Shown here piece by piece: positions 52,219-64,000 of a DNA stretch of 64,000 nucleotides (its first letter is position 1; every line of letters begins with the position of its first letter). The position numbers and the translations under genes were made by a program. The DNA is taken from assembly GCA_022577435.1 (NCBI GenBank), contig JAKOON010000012.1, positions 8,735,412 through 8,799,411 of the forward strand. Reading direction: 5' to 3'. The notes beneath the pieces were generated by a model. The model was not told the origin of the DNA. It was given only the letters and a program-made list of their open reading frames with translations, and made no database searches. Origin of the DNA: Embiotoca jacksoni (lineage: Eukaryota > Chordata > Actinopteri > Embiotocidae).

Positions 52219-53370
52219 ATACATCAACTCAACTGTAATTGTTTATACTGACTTCAACTTAAGGTCTGAGCTCCACGGCATGAATCACCGCTCACCGCCA
52301 TCGTAGCAGGCCTTCACACAGAGGTGGTCCTTCACATCGCAGAGACAGCGGTGGGTTTGTGTGGGCATGCAGCCAGCTCTGACCTTCGAACATGTGAACG
52401 CAAACAGGAAATGTGTGTCTACATGAGCTTCAGTCACCTGTCATCCTCTCTTCTGTCTGACTAAAATATTACTCTTAGATATTTTGAATATAGTATAGGT
52501 TATCCAAGTATTTTGGGTAAGTCCATTTAATTCCACTTTGTTATAGCACTGTCTCACAAAAGACCAGAGACCCACAGCTGTTACCTGTGATTTATTATGC
52601 TTTTTGCACAAGCACATAATGCTGCCCAAGGATGTGCACAGGAGGTGATAAACTATGTACAAATGTGTGAGCTTAAATATTCAAAAGGATTTATATTAAA
52701 GTGTGTCTACTGGTTCTGAAAACAAAAATGGCTTTAATTAATTTAGGGGAAAAAAATTTCCTTCCCTAAATTGATCTAAAATATATTTATAATATACGCA
52801 TTGATATTCCGCAAACTTTAAAGATACCATCCAGTTTTAAGACATGTAAAAATAAATTACGTCTAATCATTTGTGGATCAAATGTTTATTTGTTTTTTTT
52901 CTACAAAAAAGTTCAATTGCTGCATCACAAATTCTTAAAATTGGATGTATTCCTTCTGGATACACAAATATTGTTAATTTTAAAGTTTAACTCCCAGTTT
53001 AACTCGACACTTCACTAAAAAGTCCATTGTTAGTAAATTTGAACTGGATGTGTTGAGTATTCACATCCCACACGTCCTCTGACATTATACTTGTGTACTG
53101 AACCATTTCCGGCTTCCAAACTAACTGTCAATATGCTTGGATGTATTAAACTCATTTTTCAGGTGAGCACAGATAATCGTTCCCCCTTCAGTAGCCTCCC
53201 TGTTAAACTCTGCAAATATATCATTCAGCGCAGTGAGATGGCACAAAGCAAAAACACATTTTTGAGTGGAGGCAAACTTCTTGTCTAATAACTTTTCTTT
53301 GGTTCATCAGTGGTGACATCAGTATCTCAAACTCTTAACGAATTCAGGTTCAGCCTGTACTTGTTCAGAA

Positions 53371-53398
<28 letters not shown>
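53371..53398 (+). repeat. Poly-T tract
   Basis: Twenty-eight T residues in a row. Confidence 0.95.
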
Positions 53399-53401
<3 letters not shown>

Positions 53402-55449
53402 CTCTCTTTACAGGCAGCTGTGGCACTTTATTCATCGCTCTGATTCAAGGTGAAACGCACTGCCAGGGTCCCAGTCTAACACCAGTCCTCATGCTTGAGC
53501 GCTTTATGAAATATGGGGACAACTGCCTGCTTATTTTGTTTTTCTTAATGAAAGTGAGTTATGCATTGTAAAAAATATTGATTTTATCAGTACTTATCCA
53601 ATGTTTCCCATTGGTAAAAGTGAGCATTCCCAAATACTGCTTGTTATTTATAATACCACAGTAAAAGGCATTTTTCTTCTTTGTTGATTTAAAAAAAACT
53701 GAAGGAGTCAATAATTGAAGGAAAATCCAAACAATTTAGAACATAGGGACAAAAAGACTAAATCTATTTCAACTTCTCTTAAAATGCAGCCACTAATTTC
53801 ATTTGAAACATATTTCAGGGAATTCATCTCCCTGGCTTGCATATTTTTAAGCTTTTTCACATCACAGCCATTGACCCCACTCAGCCCCAGAGACAGAGGG
53901 AGGTTGGAGGTGGGGGTTTGCGGAAGTTGGAGGTGGGGGGAGGATCTGGAGGCCTGAGAAACTCAAGACCTCGTGGCAGCATACCACTCAACCATCACAA
54001 GCACTTAACGTCTTAAAAACGCTGCAGCGTTGTTTACTATTGGCTGTGTGTGAACAAAAGCTGGAGCCCTGGTGTCTCCGCACTAACAAGGCCCGTCTGA
54101 AAACAGGAGGGGAAATACAAGCCGGCCTGAGCTTGCCACTTCATTTCCTGGCTGGTAAGAGCTTGTTTCCTGTGCATCAGCCTAAACATGGCATTTCACA
54201 AACGGGACTTGGCCACTCATCCTCCCCCACTCCACTTTTAACTTTCAGCTGCAAACAATTTCTTCTCAAGACACGCTGAGTAACAGTTTCCAGATTAGCC
54301 TCTGATAGGAAATATATTGAAAATGACATTTTGGCAGAGGGACAATGTAAATCAGCTCCAAGTTTTGTCAGGCCAAGGCAGTGGTTCAAACCAAAAAAGT
54401 CATTGTGGTTTTTCAGCACTCTATACTAAGTTGTGGAAAGCAAGCTATGGAAACAAATTTTCACGCCCAGGGCCTATTTCATGGCAAGTATAAAGCTGTC
54501 TATTTGAGAAAGAGCTGTCTTGCCCACGAACACTGGTGGCTGTGATTTAAATCAACTCAGACTTGTGTGCAGCATATGTCTAACAAATGTTACACCGTGC
54601 TTTTTCCTCATGAATTCAGAATGATTCTAGATATGGTTTGACATTTGAGCGATATAAAAAAAAAAAAAAAGAGATACCACTCTCATGTCCGCACAGGGAA
54701 TATGAATTTACAAACAACTGGTGGGTTAAGGCTGGGGTGTGATCAAAAATAACTGGTTTGTACAGCGTGTCATCCAACTATGACGAGGGCAAAAGTGTTT
54801 ATAGCTGTTCAGAAGAGCAGTGCCCAAAGGTGGGGTGAAAAGCCTGTTGCCATGGAGAGGGATGAGAACTGATGATAACATGGGGAAAACTTTTCAACAA
54901 TCTTTAGTGGATGGTAGTCAAAGTGTTGCACACTTGCAAAGTGATTGGTTAACTGCTGTGTGAAATGTCAGATTAAGAAAATTGGAGCCATTGAACCTCT
55001 GTTGAAGCATACCTGGGGCTTTAGCTTAGCACAAAGAATGGAAAGAGGGAAAAACCTCACCCAGCATTGTCAGAAGGTAACAAAATCTGACCAGTACCTC
55101 TGAAATGTACTAATTTTACATGTTTATTATGAGCACTGCATGGTTGCCAAGCAACTACCTTGGACTTCAGGAATTCAGCGTGCCTGCCCAAGAAATAATC
55201 CTGCATGAACCCTGGTGTCAAACCACAATCCATCGTCACATCTAACTCTATGCAAGAATATAAAAAAACATTTATTCTAAAATGCCAAACTTTCTCCGTG
55301 ATACTTCCCATGTAACACTGACTATGTGTTCCATCATATAAACCTAAAAGCCATAGAGTACATTAACCTCCAAATAAATGCCATCAGAAGTATCAAGGTT
55401 CAACCTAAACCACCAGCTATGGATCTTCTCTTCAACAGGAGATGTAAAA

Positions 55450-55500
55450 ACTAGAAGGGCCCTCAGAGAGCGCAGACCTCGCCGAGGCCAATCGTCCACT
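55450..55500. repeat. Dispersed teleost repeat fragment
   Basis: CCTCAGAGAGCGCAGACCTC followed by GCCGAGGCC resembles a block found in many teleost genomes. Family and borders are uncertain. Confidence 0.3.
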
Positions 55501-56147
55501 CTTCTGTGATATGCAAATCTGCAACCACAGCCACAACATGCCTGGATATATTTTCCGAACTATTAGAATAATGTTAAAATACGCTAATGCCACTAATCTC
55601 AGCTGTTGTAACGGTTCTGGTCCTCCCCAATCAAACCACTGTCCCTAAGTGCTCCATAGCAAATAGCAAATTTGTAACCCCAATTTTCAAAACTGAATAA
55701 AGTGTCTGAAGCCAAAACTGGATGTTTTTTGCTTGGAATATAATATCAGTTGCTGTAGCCTCTGTCAGTTACCCAGATTTCACCACCGTGTCTTCTGTGT
55801 CTTTATTCAGAATTTGCAGGGTAATTGCTGGCAGGACCTGCTTAAAGCTGTAATTTTCCAGATGGCAAGCAGGCACAGCTGAAGAGCTGGTTGGTCTCAC
55901 TATGTGCTCTGCTGGAGCCAATGCAGCATCACATCAGATGGCATAGAGCTGCTTATCTCAGCCAGGAGCTGCCTGACTGAACTAAAATGTGTAACGGTCA
56001 AAGAACTTTTGGCTGAGGATGAAATGCTTTAGATTCCCAGGACCCAGCAAGCAAATTGTCTGTATTTGAGGGAAAAGCCTTGCATCCAGACCAATGCAGA
56101 CCAGAAGAGAGGTTTGATTTCAAATGGGCCAGTTTTCTGCAGCCAGA

Positions 56148-56180
56148 AGGGGTGGGGGTGGGGGGGTCGCTAGGGGGTTG
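56148..56180 (+). repeat. G-rich stretch
   Basis: Four or more G-runs separated by one to six bases; quadruplex-capable. Confidence 0.6.
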
Positions 56181-59036
56181 GATCCTGATTGGACGTGGAG
56201 TAGACCTAAAGTTCAAAGCGTACAGCTGTGAGAGAAGGAAGGAGTGAAAGGTCAACAGACTGGATTCGGTGGTTTGTGGAGCTGCACTCGATGAGAGCAG
56301 ACAGTCAGCAGCTGCACAGTGACAAGTAGATTTACCAAGACAAAGGTCTTCTCACCACTCAAGGATAAGATACTATTCAGCTGTGTACTTGCTGAAAAGA
56401 GCTCCAACAGTCTGGCCATTGTTTCATAGTTGTGTGAAAAAAACATTGAATACACAGTGTGCCAATTGAGAGATATATATAATCTTGTAGAAAATGCAAT
56501 ATATCATTAAAAAAAAAAAACACCAGCAAACGTTGACTTAATGTGGCCACCAGTGATTACTTTGTATAGGAAACCCCTGTCATCAAGATAAGCCATTTTA
56601 CTCTCCTTTCTTCTGTGTCTCAATTTCTCCCTGCCTAGAAGAAAAGGACCAGGTTCCCTGTTTAGATTCACTGGATGGTGATGGACAGCTGTGAAAGGGA
56701 ACACTTAACATTTGGAGAAACGGAAAACATGAGGGGATGTGTGACAAAAGCAGGCCGCAAGAAAGCAAACAATCTTCCTGCAGACAGGAGCAGTCATTGC
56801 TTTGCAATCTCAAATTACATCAGAAAATCTAATTATTATGATCGTACCCTATTCAAAAATGCTACATTTGAATCAAAGCAAGATTGAACTGTTCAAGACA
56901 TTTGACGGCATGCGAAGATTTCAAAATGTCTCCTCTGAAATTTGGTTCACACAAAGGCATCTGGGTCATGAGTCTAATTTCTCAGCAACAGTTATAGCTA
57001 AAACAAAAAAAGCATCTAAATTTGGGGTGATGCCACAGTTGCTGAACATCATCAATGTCACGATATTCAAAGGAGTCAAACTTTCCAAAACTCCAACAAA
57101 ATCAGACATGTGAGCTGAGTGACAAAACACTCTGTGTTCCTCAGAAAGTGCTTCAGTCAAATTTTCTCACATTTTACATTGCCGGGAGTCAACTTACTCC
57201 ATCAGCTACAAAACCCAGAAGAACAAAACACCTGCGCAGAGTAAAAAGAAAAAAAAGTGAGGAGAATGGCGCACAGAGAGACCGGGGGAAAAGAAGTAAG
57301 AGACGAGTGGGGGAAATAGTCTTATCCATTCACTTTGTGCCACATTGGCCCCTGCGGGAAGGGGAGTTGCTTGTCACTGGTGCCATTCACCTGTCAATCA
57401 GGAGGTTACAGGATCCGATGGGCTCCACATTGTGGAGGGGAAACCCATGGCCAAGGGGCACATGGGATGATGGGATGAAGTCAGCACCTGTTTACTCTGG
57501 CAGCAAAACCATCTCCACTGTCTGACGAGTTTTGAAGCGTCTTCTTCAGGTCAGCTTATGTTAACACTTCTTGATACTGAGAGCGCTACTGTTTACTTCT
57601 TTAATGTTTATCTAAAAACTGTTCTGTTTAGATAAGTCAACAATTATAACATGTGACAATGGTCCAGTTTGTTATTAGTTATCAGTTTGGATAAGATTTG
57701 TAGGTTTATATGATGAATTAACTTCTTCGGTTTGGTTGCAGTTAGCACTACAGACTTTCTCCAGCTTCTACACAAACACACTCTGGTAGAGAAAAGACTC
57801 CAGTTCGAGGACATCAGGGATTTTAGATGTTGAACAGACATTAAGACTTAACAAGTGTCAGAACAATACATCCAGTTCCTTTGTAAATGGCTGATGTCTT
57901 AACTTTCCAAATAGTCACATACGGTGGGGAAAAAAAAAAAAAAGATAACAACGACAAAATCTACAGAATGAGGAAAATTTTAGCATTTACTCCAAACCTA
58001 TCCAGGAGGCACATAGTGCACCTTGCATGTGCTCATTTTGTGCTACTTTCTACTTCAGTGCCAGGATTTTGTCATTTACTGCAAATTTATTGCAAAATGC
58101 CAGCACTCAGTGGCTTGTCAAATTTCAAAATAAATTTAAAAAAAAACCCCACTAAGTTAGAAACCCAAGCAACAGTAGCCTGTTCATATTGTCATTATCA
58201 ATACAACAGACACAGCGTTACTACAGCCTGAAGGCCTTGTGTACACAGCGGGGACATGATTTAGTGTGCACAAACACCACACCTGCCTGCACCTGTAATG
58301 TCATTGGTGCATTGCCGCAAAAGCCTGCACGCTTAATTCAGAATTTACTGTAGCTATCTACCTTTAATTTCACAATGTCTACCGCAATCACCTTCCACAA
58401 AACAGTCAAAAGCCACCTGGTTGAATAGTGGTTAAAACAGAATTAATTCTAGGTAAGGCGTGCAGGCATTTGCAGCAGCGCACCAAATATGATCTGCAAT
58501 CACAACAACACGCCAATCAGCAGTCTAAATCAAAGTACTTCATCATTCCAGCCCTCCCAGATCTCATAAGAGCGAACATGCTCATGATCCTCATTGTTGA
58601 TCTGCTCCTCTATGTTGTCCCACTCTGGCATGCTAACTACGCCGATTTTGCTGCCTTACGATGCAAACCCTGACCCCGGATATACTCTCGCGAGACTTGA
58701 CCACCCAGTTCATGTTTTACTTGCCCAAAGTAAAAATACAAAATTATTTCCCAAAATATAATTAAAATGATCAGGACAATTAAAACATATTTTTCTTATA
58801 TAGTCTCTATTTTTTTTTTTTTTTTCATACAAAAACCGTGACGTTGTTAAACTGTTGCCAATCCAAATTTTGTTGTTGCTATAGGAACCCCAAGATACCG
58901 CCTTTCTACTTCAAGAGGGTTTTTTTGGTTTGTTTGTTTGTTTTGTTTTTTAATCAAGCATAATCAAGCCTATTATTTGTTGTGATTGTGGTAGTGTCTG
59001 TCCATTAGTTTTTTGTTTTTTGTGTTCTTTTCTTAT

Positions 59037-59037
<1 letters not shown>

Positions 59038-59068
<31 letters not shown>
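59038..59068. repeat. (ATG)n trinucleotide repeat
   Basis: About ten ATG/TGA units, noncoding. Confidence 0.9.
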
Positions 59069-59069
<1 letters not shown>

Positions 59070-59894
59070 GGCCAAGCATTTTTGGGGTATTTATTGTTCA
59101 TTTGATGACTGTGTTAACCAAGTTGCTCCTTTGAGAACTTTTTACGCTTTACTTTTCATCAGCAAATAGAGTTTATCAGCGAGATCAATCTGCGAACATG
59201 CGAGGTCATTATTTTTTACTTTTAGTAATTTGAGGTTTTCTTGCTGTATCTATGTAAACATAAACACACACTGAATAGCAGATTGAAAAAACAATCCCAA
59301 ATCAAGAAGAAAATGTATTACTTTAGTAATCTAAGTGCATACATTTATTCTAATTTTTATTCTAATTTGATATATTCTTGCCTCATTTAAAACCAGTATT
59401 GAAATAGGCCTACATACTTTAAAAATGCATTAGTGTATTCATTCATAACTCTACAGACACTTACAATTACCCCTCTCCCGCCCTATCATGCCAGGTATAG
59501 AATAACACAAAGGGAAGTATCTGCGGGTTCCATAAATATTCTGAAACAAGAGACAGATTTCCGCAAGCTAATCCAGGTGATCTGCTGTCCCACATCAACT
59601 GTTACTCATGAAAAGTCCCTTTTTTCAGCCACTGCTGCACAAACAAAGAGAAGATAAACTATACTGGAGCCTGTCGCACAGGACCCGGATTGATTTACTA
59701 TGTGACTGTGAATATGATCTGAAGACAATTTGTGGAGCTGATAAAGGTGCTGAGGGCGGTGGTGGCAGAGCTGGTGATAGGCAAGCATCTGAGCTCTCAT
59801 ACTGCTGCCCTTATCCCAACTTTGTTCTTGTGTGTGTGTGTGTCTGCATAACATGTGGGAATGATCTCTAAGAAAGTACTTTATAAATATGCCG

Positions 59895-59898
<4 letters not shown>

Positions 59899-59926
<28 letters not shown>

Positions 59927-59930
59927 GCAA
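59899..59930. repeat. (AATC)n tetranucleotide repeat
   Basis: AATC units follow a TTTATAAAT-type SINE tail (AAGTACTTTATAAATATGCC). Confidence 0.85.
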
Positions 59931-62900
59931 TAATTTGGCCAATAATGATCTTGCGTAAATCTCTGTCTGACCAGCTCAGCCTTCAATAGCGTTTCACTGC
60001 CCCTTATCCAACCAGATTAACGCTTGAGAAGAATAACAGGGCCAATGTGAATTCCCTTGCCCTGGATGTAACCCGAGAGCCTCGGAGGGAAACTGAGGGA
60101 ACGTCAGGGGCCCCCCCATGTGAAAAGCTTCCAGTCAGGCTTGGCCTGAGCCACACAGACCACTACTCACTCCATCCACAGCCCCTCACAGCAGGATCCA
60201 GCCATCTGGACTTATTTCTGCTCTGAGAGGGTGACTCTCAAGGCCCATCTGTATTAGGGCTACATTCACAGTAGGCGTGAGGAATGTGCTTGTCTGGGAG
60301 GGAACTCAGTAGATTTAAGAGATGACGGCATAACACGATATATCTTTTCACCCTATACACCCTATATAGCATGTCATTTCATCAACATCTGTATTTCATT
60401 TTTATTGCCCTGGTCAATCTTGGGTTGAGTCAGTTAGGTTTTAGGCACAAGAAAGGCCTCAAATCACTTAATTATTGCCTGTTGGTATATTATGTTATTT
60501 AGGTTGCAAACACATGCAACTTTTTATAAATATTGTGTGATAGTTAAAAACAGATAATAATTTATCTTGGTGAATTTGTGATGTATACTGAGATTGTCAG
60601 TTGTGGTGGCATTGAAGACCCATAATAAAAAACTGCAAGTTCCTAGGTTCAATTTCAGCACTCCCTGTCTCTCTCTCCATGTTTACTGTTAGTTCATCAG
60701 GTAAAAGGTGAAAATACAACGATCTTTAATGCCTTCTAAAGCTGAAATGACCAACTCTTGTGCAGTTGGTAGCGGGGAACCTAAAATGATCCATACTGTA
60801 GCAGAGCAGTAAATCCTGACAGGACCTCATTGCATGCATTACTGCCATTCCTGCGCCTGCAGCGACAACTCAACCCTATTAGCTGCTCGGTTACTATGAC
60901 AACTAGTACTAAAACCCCAAAAGAGCAGACAGGAAAGGGTCAGAGGGCAACAGCAGGTCATACGGCTGATAACCAACACATGTCTTGCCTTGGTTTCTGG
61001 GTCGACTCTTACTTCAGGTCCATGCAGAAAAGGATGTTGTAAGGTTGATCTTACTCTACTATGAAAACTGCAAATAAAATATGGCATGACTTTTTAATGA
61101 GGCAAAGTATATAAGGGGGGTTGTAATTAATGTCTTATACTGCAAACCTTATGGCTGATAAAAGATCAACACCAGCCAAAAGGGTGCTTTAATAGTTGTT
61201 CCCTGATTTGCTTATAAGTGATCTATAAAACTTGAGTTAATAATCAATTATTAATAAACACATTAGTTACAAACTACAAAGCCTCTTTAAATAAAAAAAA
61301 ATAAAAAATGGCTTATCATCATAATTAGAGCTTTGGTCCAGCTGAGAATGTGCAAGGATTAAACTGATGCACAGATTTTAGTTTCACAGACTTCAGAGAA
61401 AGTTTCTCTTGTATTTTATATGTTGGTGTGGAAAGAGATATCCATTTGTGGGGGGACTAGCTCGGAGCAAAGAAAGAAAATGGTGCTAAGTTGTTCGGAG
61501 CATCTTCAACACAGTGTTAATAATTAATCAGAGAAGAAAACAGCAGCTTACCACCTATTATCAATATAAAACCCACAATTTCTAAGGAATATATAACAGT
61601 CTTCCTCCTACGTGAAGTTTCCACTGCACATGGGAGTTAAATGTGACATAGGTGCAGGCTCCCGAACAACCAAATATTGATTAGCAACTTGTATTAGACC
61701 TGTATCCTGTCCTCCTGAGACTTTGATCAATAAGCTCCCTTTCTGGAGCCAATATGTACCACATTCATCATTCATGCAAGCGTATGCCAGCCTTTTCACT
61801 GAAACTTGAAAACAATAACAATTTTTAATTACATTCCAAGAGGCTGCCCCATGTTTTCTCATTGAAAATTAAACTGAGGTATGAATTCTTAGTAGGCTAT
61901 TGGCTCCTTGCACATGACTTACATTATTGTAGTGCTGTTGTAGTGCCAGCATACAAGTAAATTTCATGAACAAATGTGTTATATAATCCTGCTAGGAGGA
62001 TGAAACAGTATCAGTAACAACAGTGTATCGGAGGTTGATCCAGTGTGAACGGTAAAAGCATTTGTCCTGCTGTGTGTCCTTTCTAGCATGAGTCCATTCG
62101 CATTAGTTCACTGAGGTGCTGGAGCGTTGACACTGGCCCTCTGAACCTGGCAGTCTAATATAGGTAGGCAGCGTCCCCTAGTGGTGTTGTACAAAACACT
62201 ATGGAATAACTGCTGGAAAAAAGGTAAATTTAGTGAAGTAGAAAGGCCCTGCTAGTGGTGCTTATTGACCAATCAGGAGCCCTGGGATATCTCATTGGCT
62301 AAATGAGAGCTGTCAATCAAATCTCTAGTTGGCTGTTTTTCCTGTGATCTCACCAGTGCGGTTTAAGCGAGTGAGGAGGAAAGACCTCCTCCGAGAAAAC
62401 CTCTTGTGTTTACAGGAGTATAGAGGTCTTAAATTATACCTCTTTATCAGCTATAGTCAGTTACAAGTAAAGGTCTTGCATTTAGAATTTTATCAAGCAG
62501 TCCAATATTAACAAAATATAAGTAAAGTATTACAAATATTAACGTTTTGAATATTATTAACAATGCTGCCACGCTAAGCAACATAAAATTATTTGCATCA
62601 GATATGTGGGCTATATTTCATATTTATTATTTTTGATGCATTAAACTACATTGTAATGCTGTTAAGGTGGAACTAATTCTAACTACGTACTGATGTATCA
62701 TTTAATACGCAAGACTTTTTGATATTCTTGGATGATGCCGTGTTTGATAAGTAAAATCCTTCGCTGTAAAGTCACATATTATAGCCTACCAGCACTTGTG
62801 AAATGAATGTAGAGAAAAGTAAAAGTAATTAATAATTATATTTTCTTCTGAAATGTAGTGGAATAGCAGTGCAAAGTAACATAAACTAGAAATTAAGTGA

Positions 62901-63029
62901 TATCCTCCACACTGTACCTGAAATGTATATATTATATTATATTATATTATAGATTAATACATAATAAGCATTGGACTTCATATCTGCTTCATAATAGAAT
63001 GATACAAATTTGGAAACCAGCGTGTAATC

Positions 63030-63540
63030 CCGGTAAAACAGCCGACAACACAGTGCACGAAGTCCCCTTGCCATACCCCGCTGAAGCCCATGGGTGGCAG
63101 GACTGTTCCGGACCACTGGACGGGGACGGACAAGCGGACTGCTCTCTGATTGGTCGGCGGTGTTGCGCGTCCCCGTCGTCTCCTCCCGGTTTTCCTGGCA
63201 TGACCTTTTCCCTTGGCAACCACTTCCTCCGAGCATCAACGGCCATCTTTAATTTTAACTCATTCATGAAAAGTTGTTTAGCTCTTTTAAACACGCCGAC
63301 CGACACGTTTGCGCTGCTTTGTGCAAGCAGCGTCGACGGCGCTGTGTGCGTGTAGTTTCCAGCGACAAGCACAAAGCGGAGCGGAGCAGAGCGACACCGC
63401 AGCCGGCTGTCCGTCGAAATTAAGTAAACACCGAAAGCGTACGTGCATATTGTTCTTAAATAGCGTGTTTCGCGTCACTCGGGCACGTTTCCACTCATGT
63501 TTTCAGGATTCTGTCTGCAAAATGCGCTCGTAACTAAACT
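63030..63540 (+). promoter_or_regulatory. GC-rich promoter and noncoding first exon region of the cbx3-like gene
   Basis: This stretch is clearly richer in G+C and CpG than its flanks. It has an inverted CCAAT box (ATTGG in CTGATTGGTCGGCGG, about 63147-63161) and a YY1-like AAAGATGGCC on the minus strand (about 63241-63250). No TATA box is evident, as usual for housekeeping genes. The coding exon begins after a strong acceptor at 63804, so transcription must start upstream, most likely here. The donor of the noncoding exon was not fixed. Confidence 0.6.
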
Positions 63541-63805
63541 GTCGACTCGTGGAGATACTAACATGTTGCGTTTCGGACTGAGGAAACTGTGTTTTGCTCC
63601 CGAAAGAAACAGCAGGTGGAGCGCTATAATAAGTGTATGGATCGTTGTGTGAATGGGCATAGCGGAGCACTGACCTCGTTGTTCCAGCAGTCGGGCGATC
63701 CAAGCGTTTGTTTCTGACTTCACAGTGCCACTTTCTGTTCTTTTATATTCTTGTAAACGCCCCCGGCCTTCGTTCATTTCCTTCTCCTTTTATTATCGTG
63801 GCAGA

Positions 63806-63945
63806 ATGAGAAAGAAGCAGACAGCCAAACAGAGGAAGACTGAGGAGACTACAGTTGTGCAGGAGTTTGTGGTAGAGAAAATAATTCTACGCAGAATCTT
63901 TAATGGAAGAGTGGAATACTTCCTGAAGTGGAAAGGCTTCACAGA
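63806..63945 (+). CDS. cbx3: HP1-gamma-like chromobox protein, first coding exon (partial)
   Basis: The exon starts at 63805 after a pyrimidine-rich acceptor and ends at a GTAAGT donor after 63945, in codon phase 2. It encodes 46 complete residues. These are a basic N-terminal tail (MRKKQTAKQRKTEET) and the first half of a chromodomain (EFVVEKIILRR, FNGRVEYFLKWKGFT). HP1 proteins bind histone H3 methylated at lysine 9; the aromatic-cage positions Phe/Tyr (EFVVE) and Trp (KWKGF) are present. The chromodomain's second half, hinge and chromoshadow domain lie beyond the window. CBX3 is chosen over CBX1/CBX5 because of EFVVEK and VEYFLKWKGFT and because of linkage to osbpl3 and spmip4. The IILRRIF stretch is less conserved than in typical CBX3 (VLDRRVV), suggesting a fast-evolving duplicate such as a teleost 'b' copy. 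Confidence 0.88.
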
Positions 63946-64000
63946 GTAAGTGAGGGGTTGCAGAAACGGTCACATGCATGCCTATATTGAGTAGCGTTTT

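Noticed and set aside
62897..63372. Several 80-152 codon frames on both strands before cbx3
   Set aside because: They lie in the CpG-rich promoter, overlap each other in different frames and match no protein family.

Overview
The window is vertebrate nuclear DNA, almost certainly from a ray-finned (teleost, percomorph-like) fish. Genes have many short exons with GT-AG introns. The DNA between them carries teleost-type repeats: CA/TG and GATA/TCTA microsatellites, L2/Rex1-type LINE fragments with a 'GGGATTAATAAAG' tail, tRNA-like SINE pieces and hAT-like MITEs. Similarity calls rest on remembered protein families, because no search could be run.

Four protein genes are supported. (1) Positions 252-7640, minus strand: the N-terminal third of an oxysterol-binding-protein-related protein, ORP3 type (osbpl3), with the PH domain and six coding exons. 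It continues off the left edge, and its first noncoding exon may lie near 20.53 kb. (2) Positions 23727-26387, minus: eight coding exons of the C7orf31/SPMIP4 family, a sperm microtubule inner protein (about 547 aa). (3) Positions 30382-42033, plus: a complete dual-specificity cyclic-nucleotide phosphodiesterase 11A-type gene. It has 20 coding exons and a 940 aa product with tandem GAF domains and an intact HD-type catalytic domain. (4) Positions 63806-63945, plus: the first coding exon of an HP1-gamma (CBX3-like) chromobox gene, starting after a GC-rich promoter and running off the right edge.

Layout: 0-7.7 kb osbpl3 exons, with a composite repeat at 4.5-5.9 kb; 7.7-20.5 kb without exons (probable osbpl3 5' intron), with a LINE reverse-transcriptase remnant at 12.0-13.2 kb; 20.5-20.9 kb possible osbpl3 promoter; 20.9-23.7 kb repeats; 23.7-26.4 kb spmip4; 26.4-30.4 kb divergent intergenic region with a possible small secreted-protein ORF; 30.4-42.0 kb pde11a; 42-44.8 kb likely 3' UTR and repeats; 44.8-63.0 kb gene-poor DNA with nested MITEs; 63.0-64.0 kb cbx3 promoter and start.

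The order osbpl3 - spmip4 - pde11a - cbx3 is the most interesting point. In human, OSBPL3, C7orf31 and CBX3 lie together on 7p15 (HOXA paralogon), whereas PDE11A lies with OSBPL6 on 2q31 (HOXD paralogon). A PDE11A-type gene inside the OSBPL3-CBX3 block is best explained as a retained whole-genome-duplication paralogue (a 'pde11a-like' ohnolog) that human 7p15 lacks. The genes do not form a pathway; they share ancient linkage.
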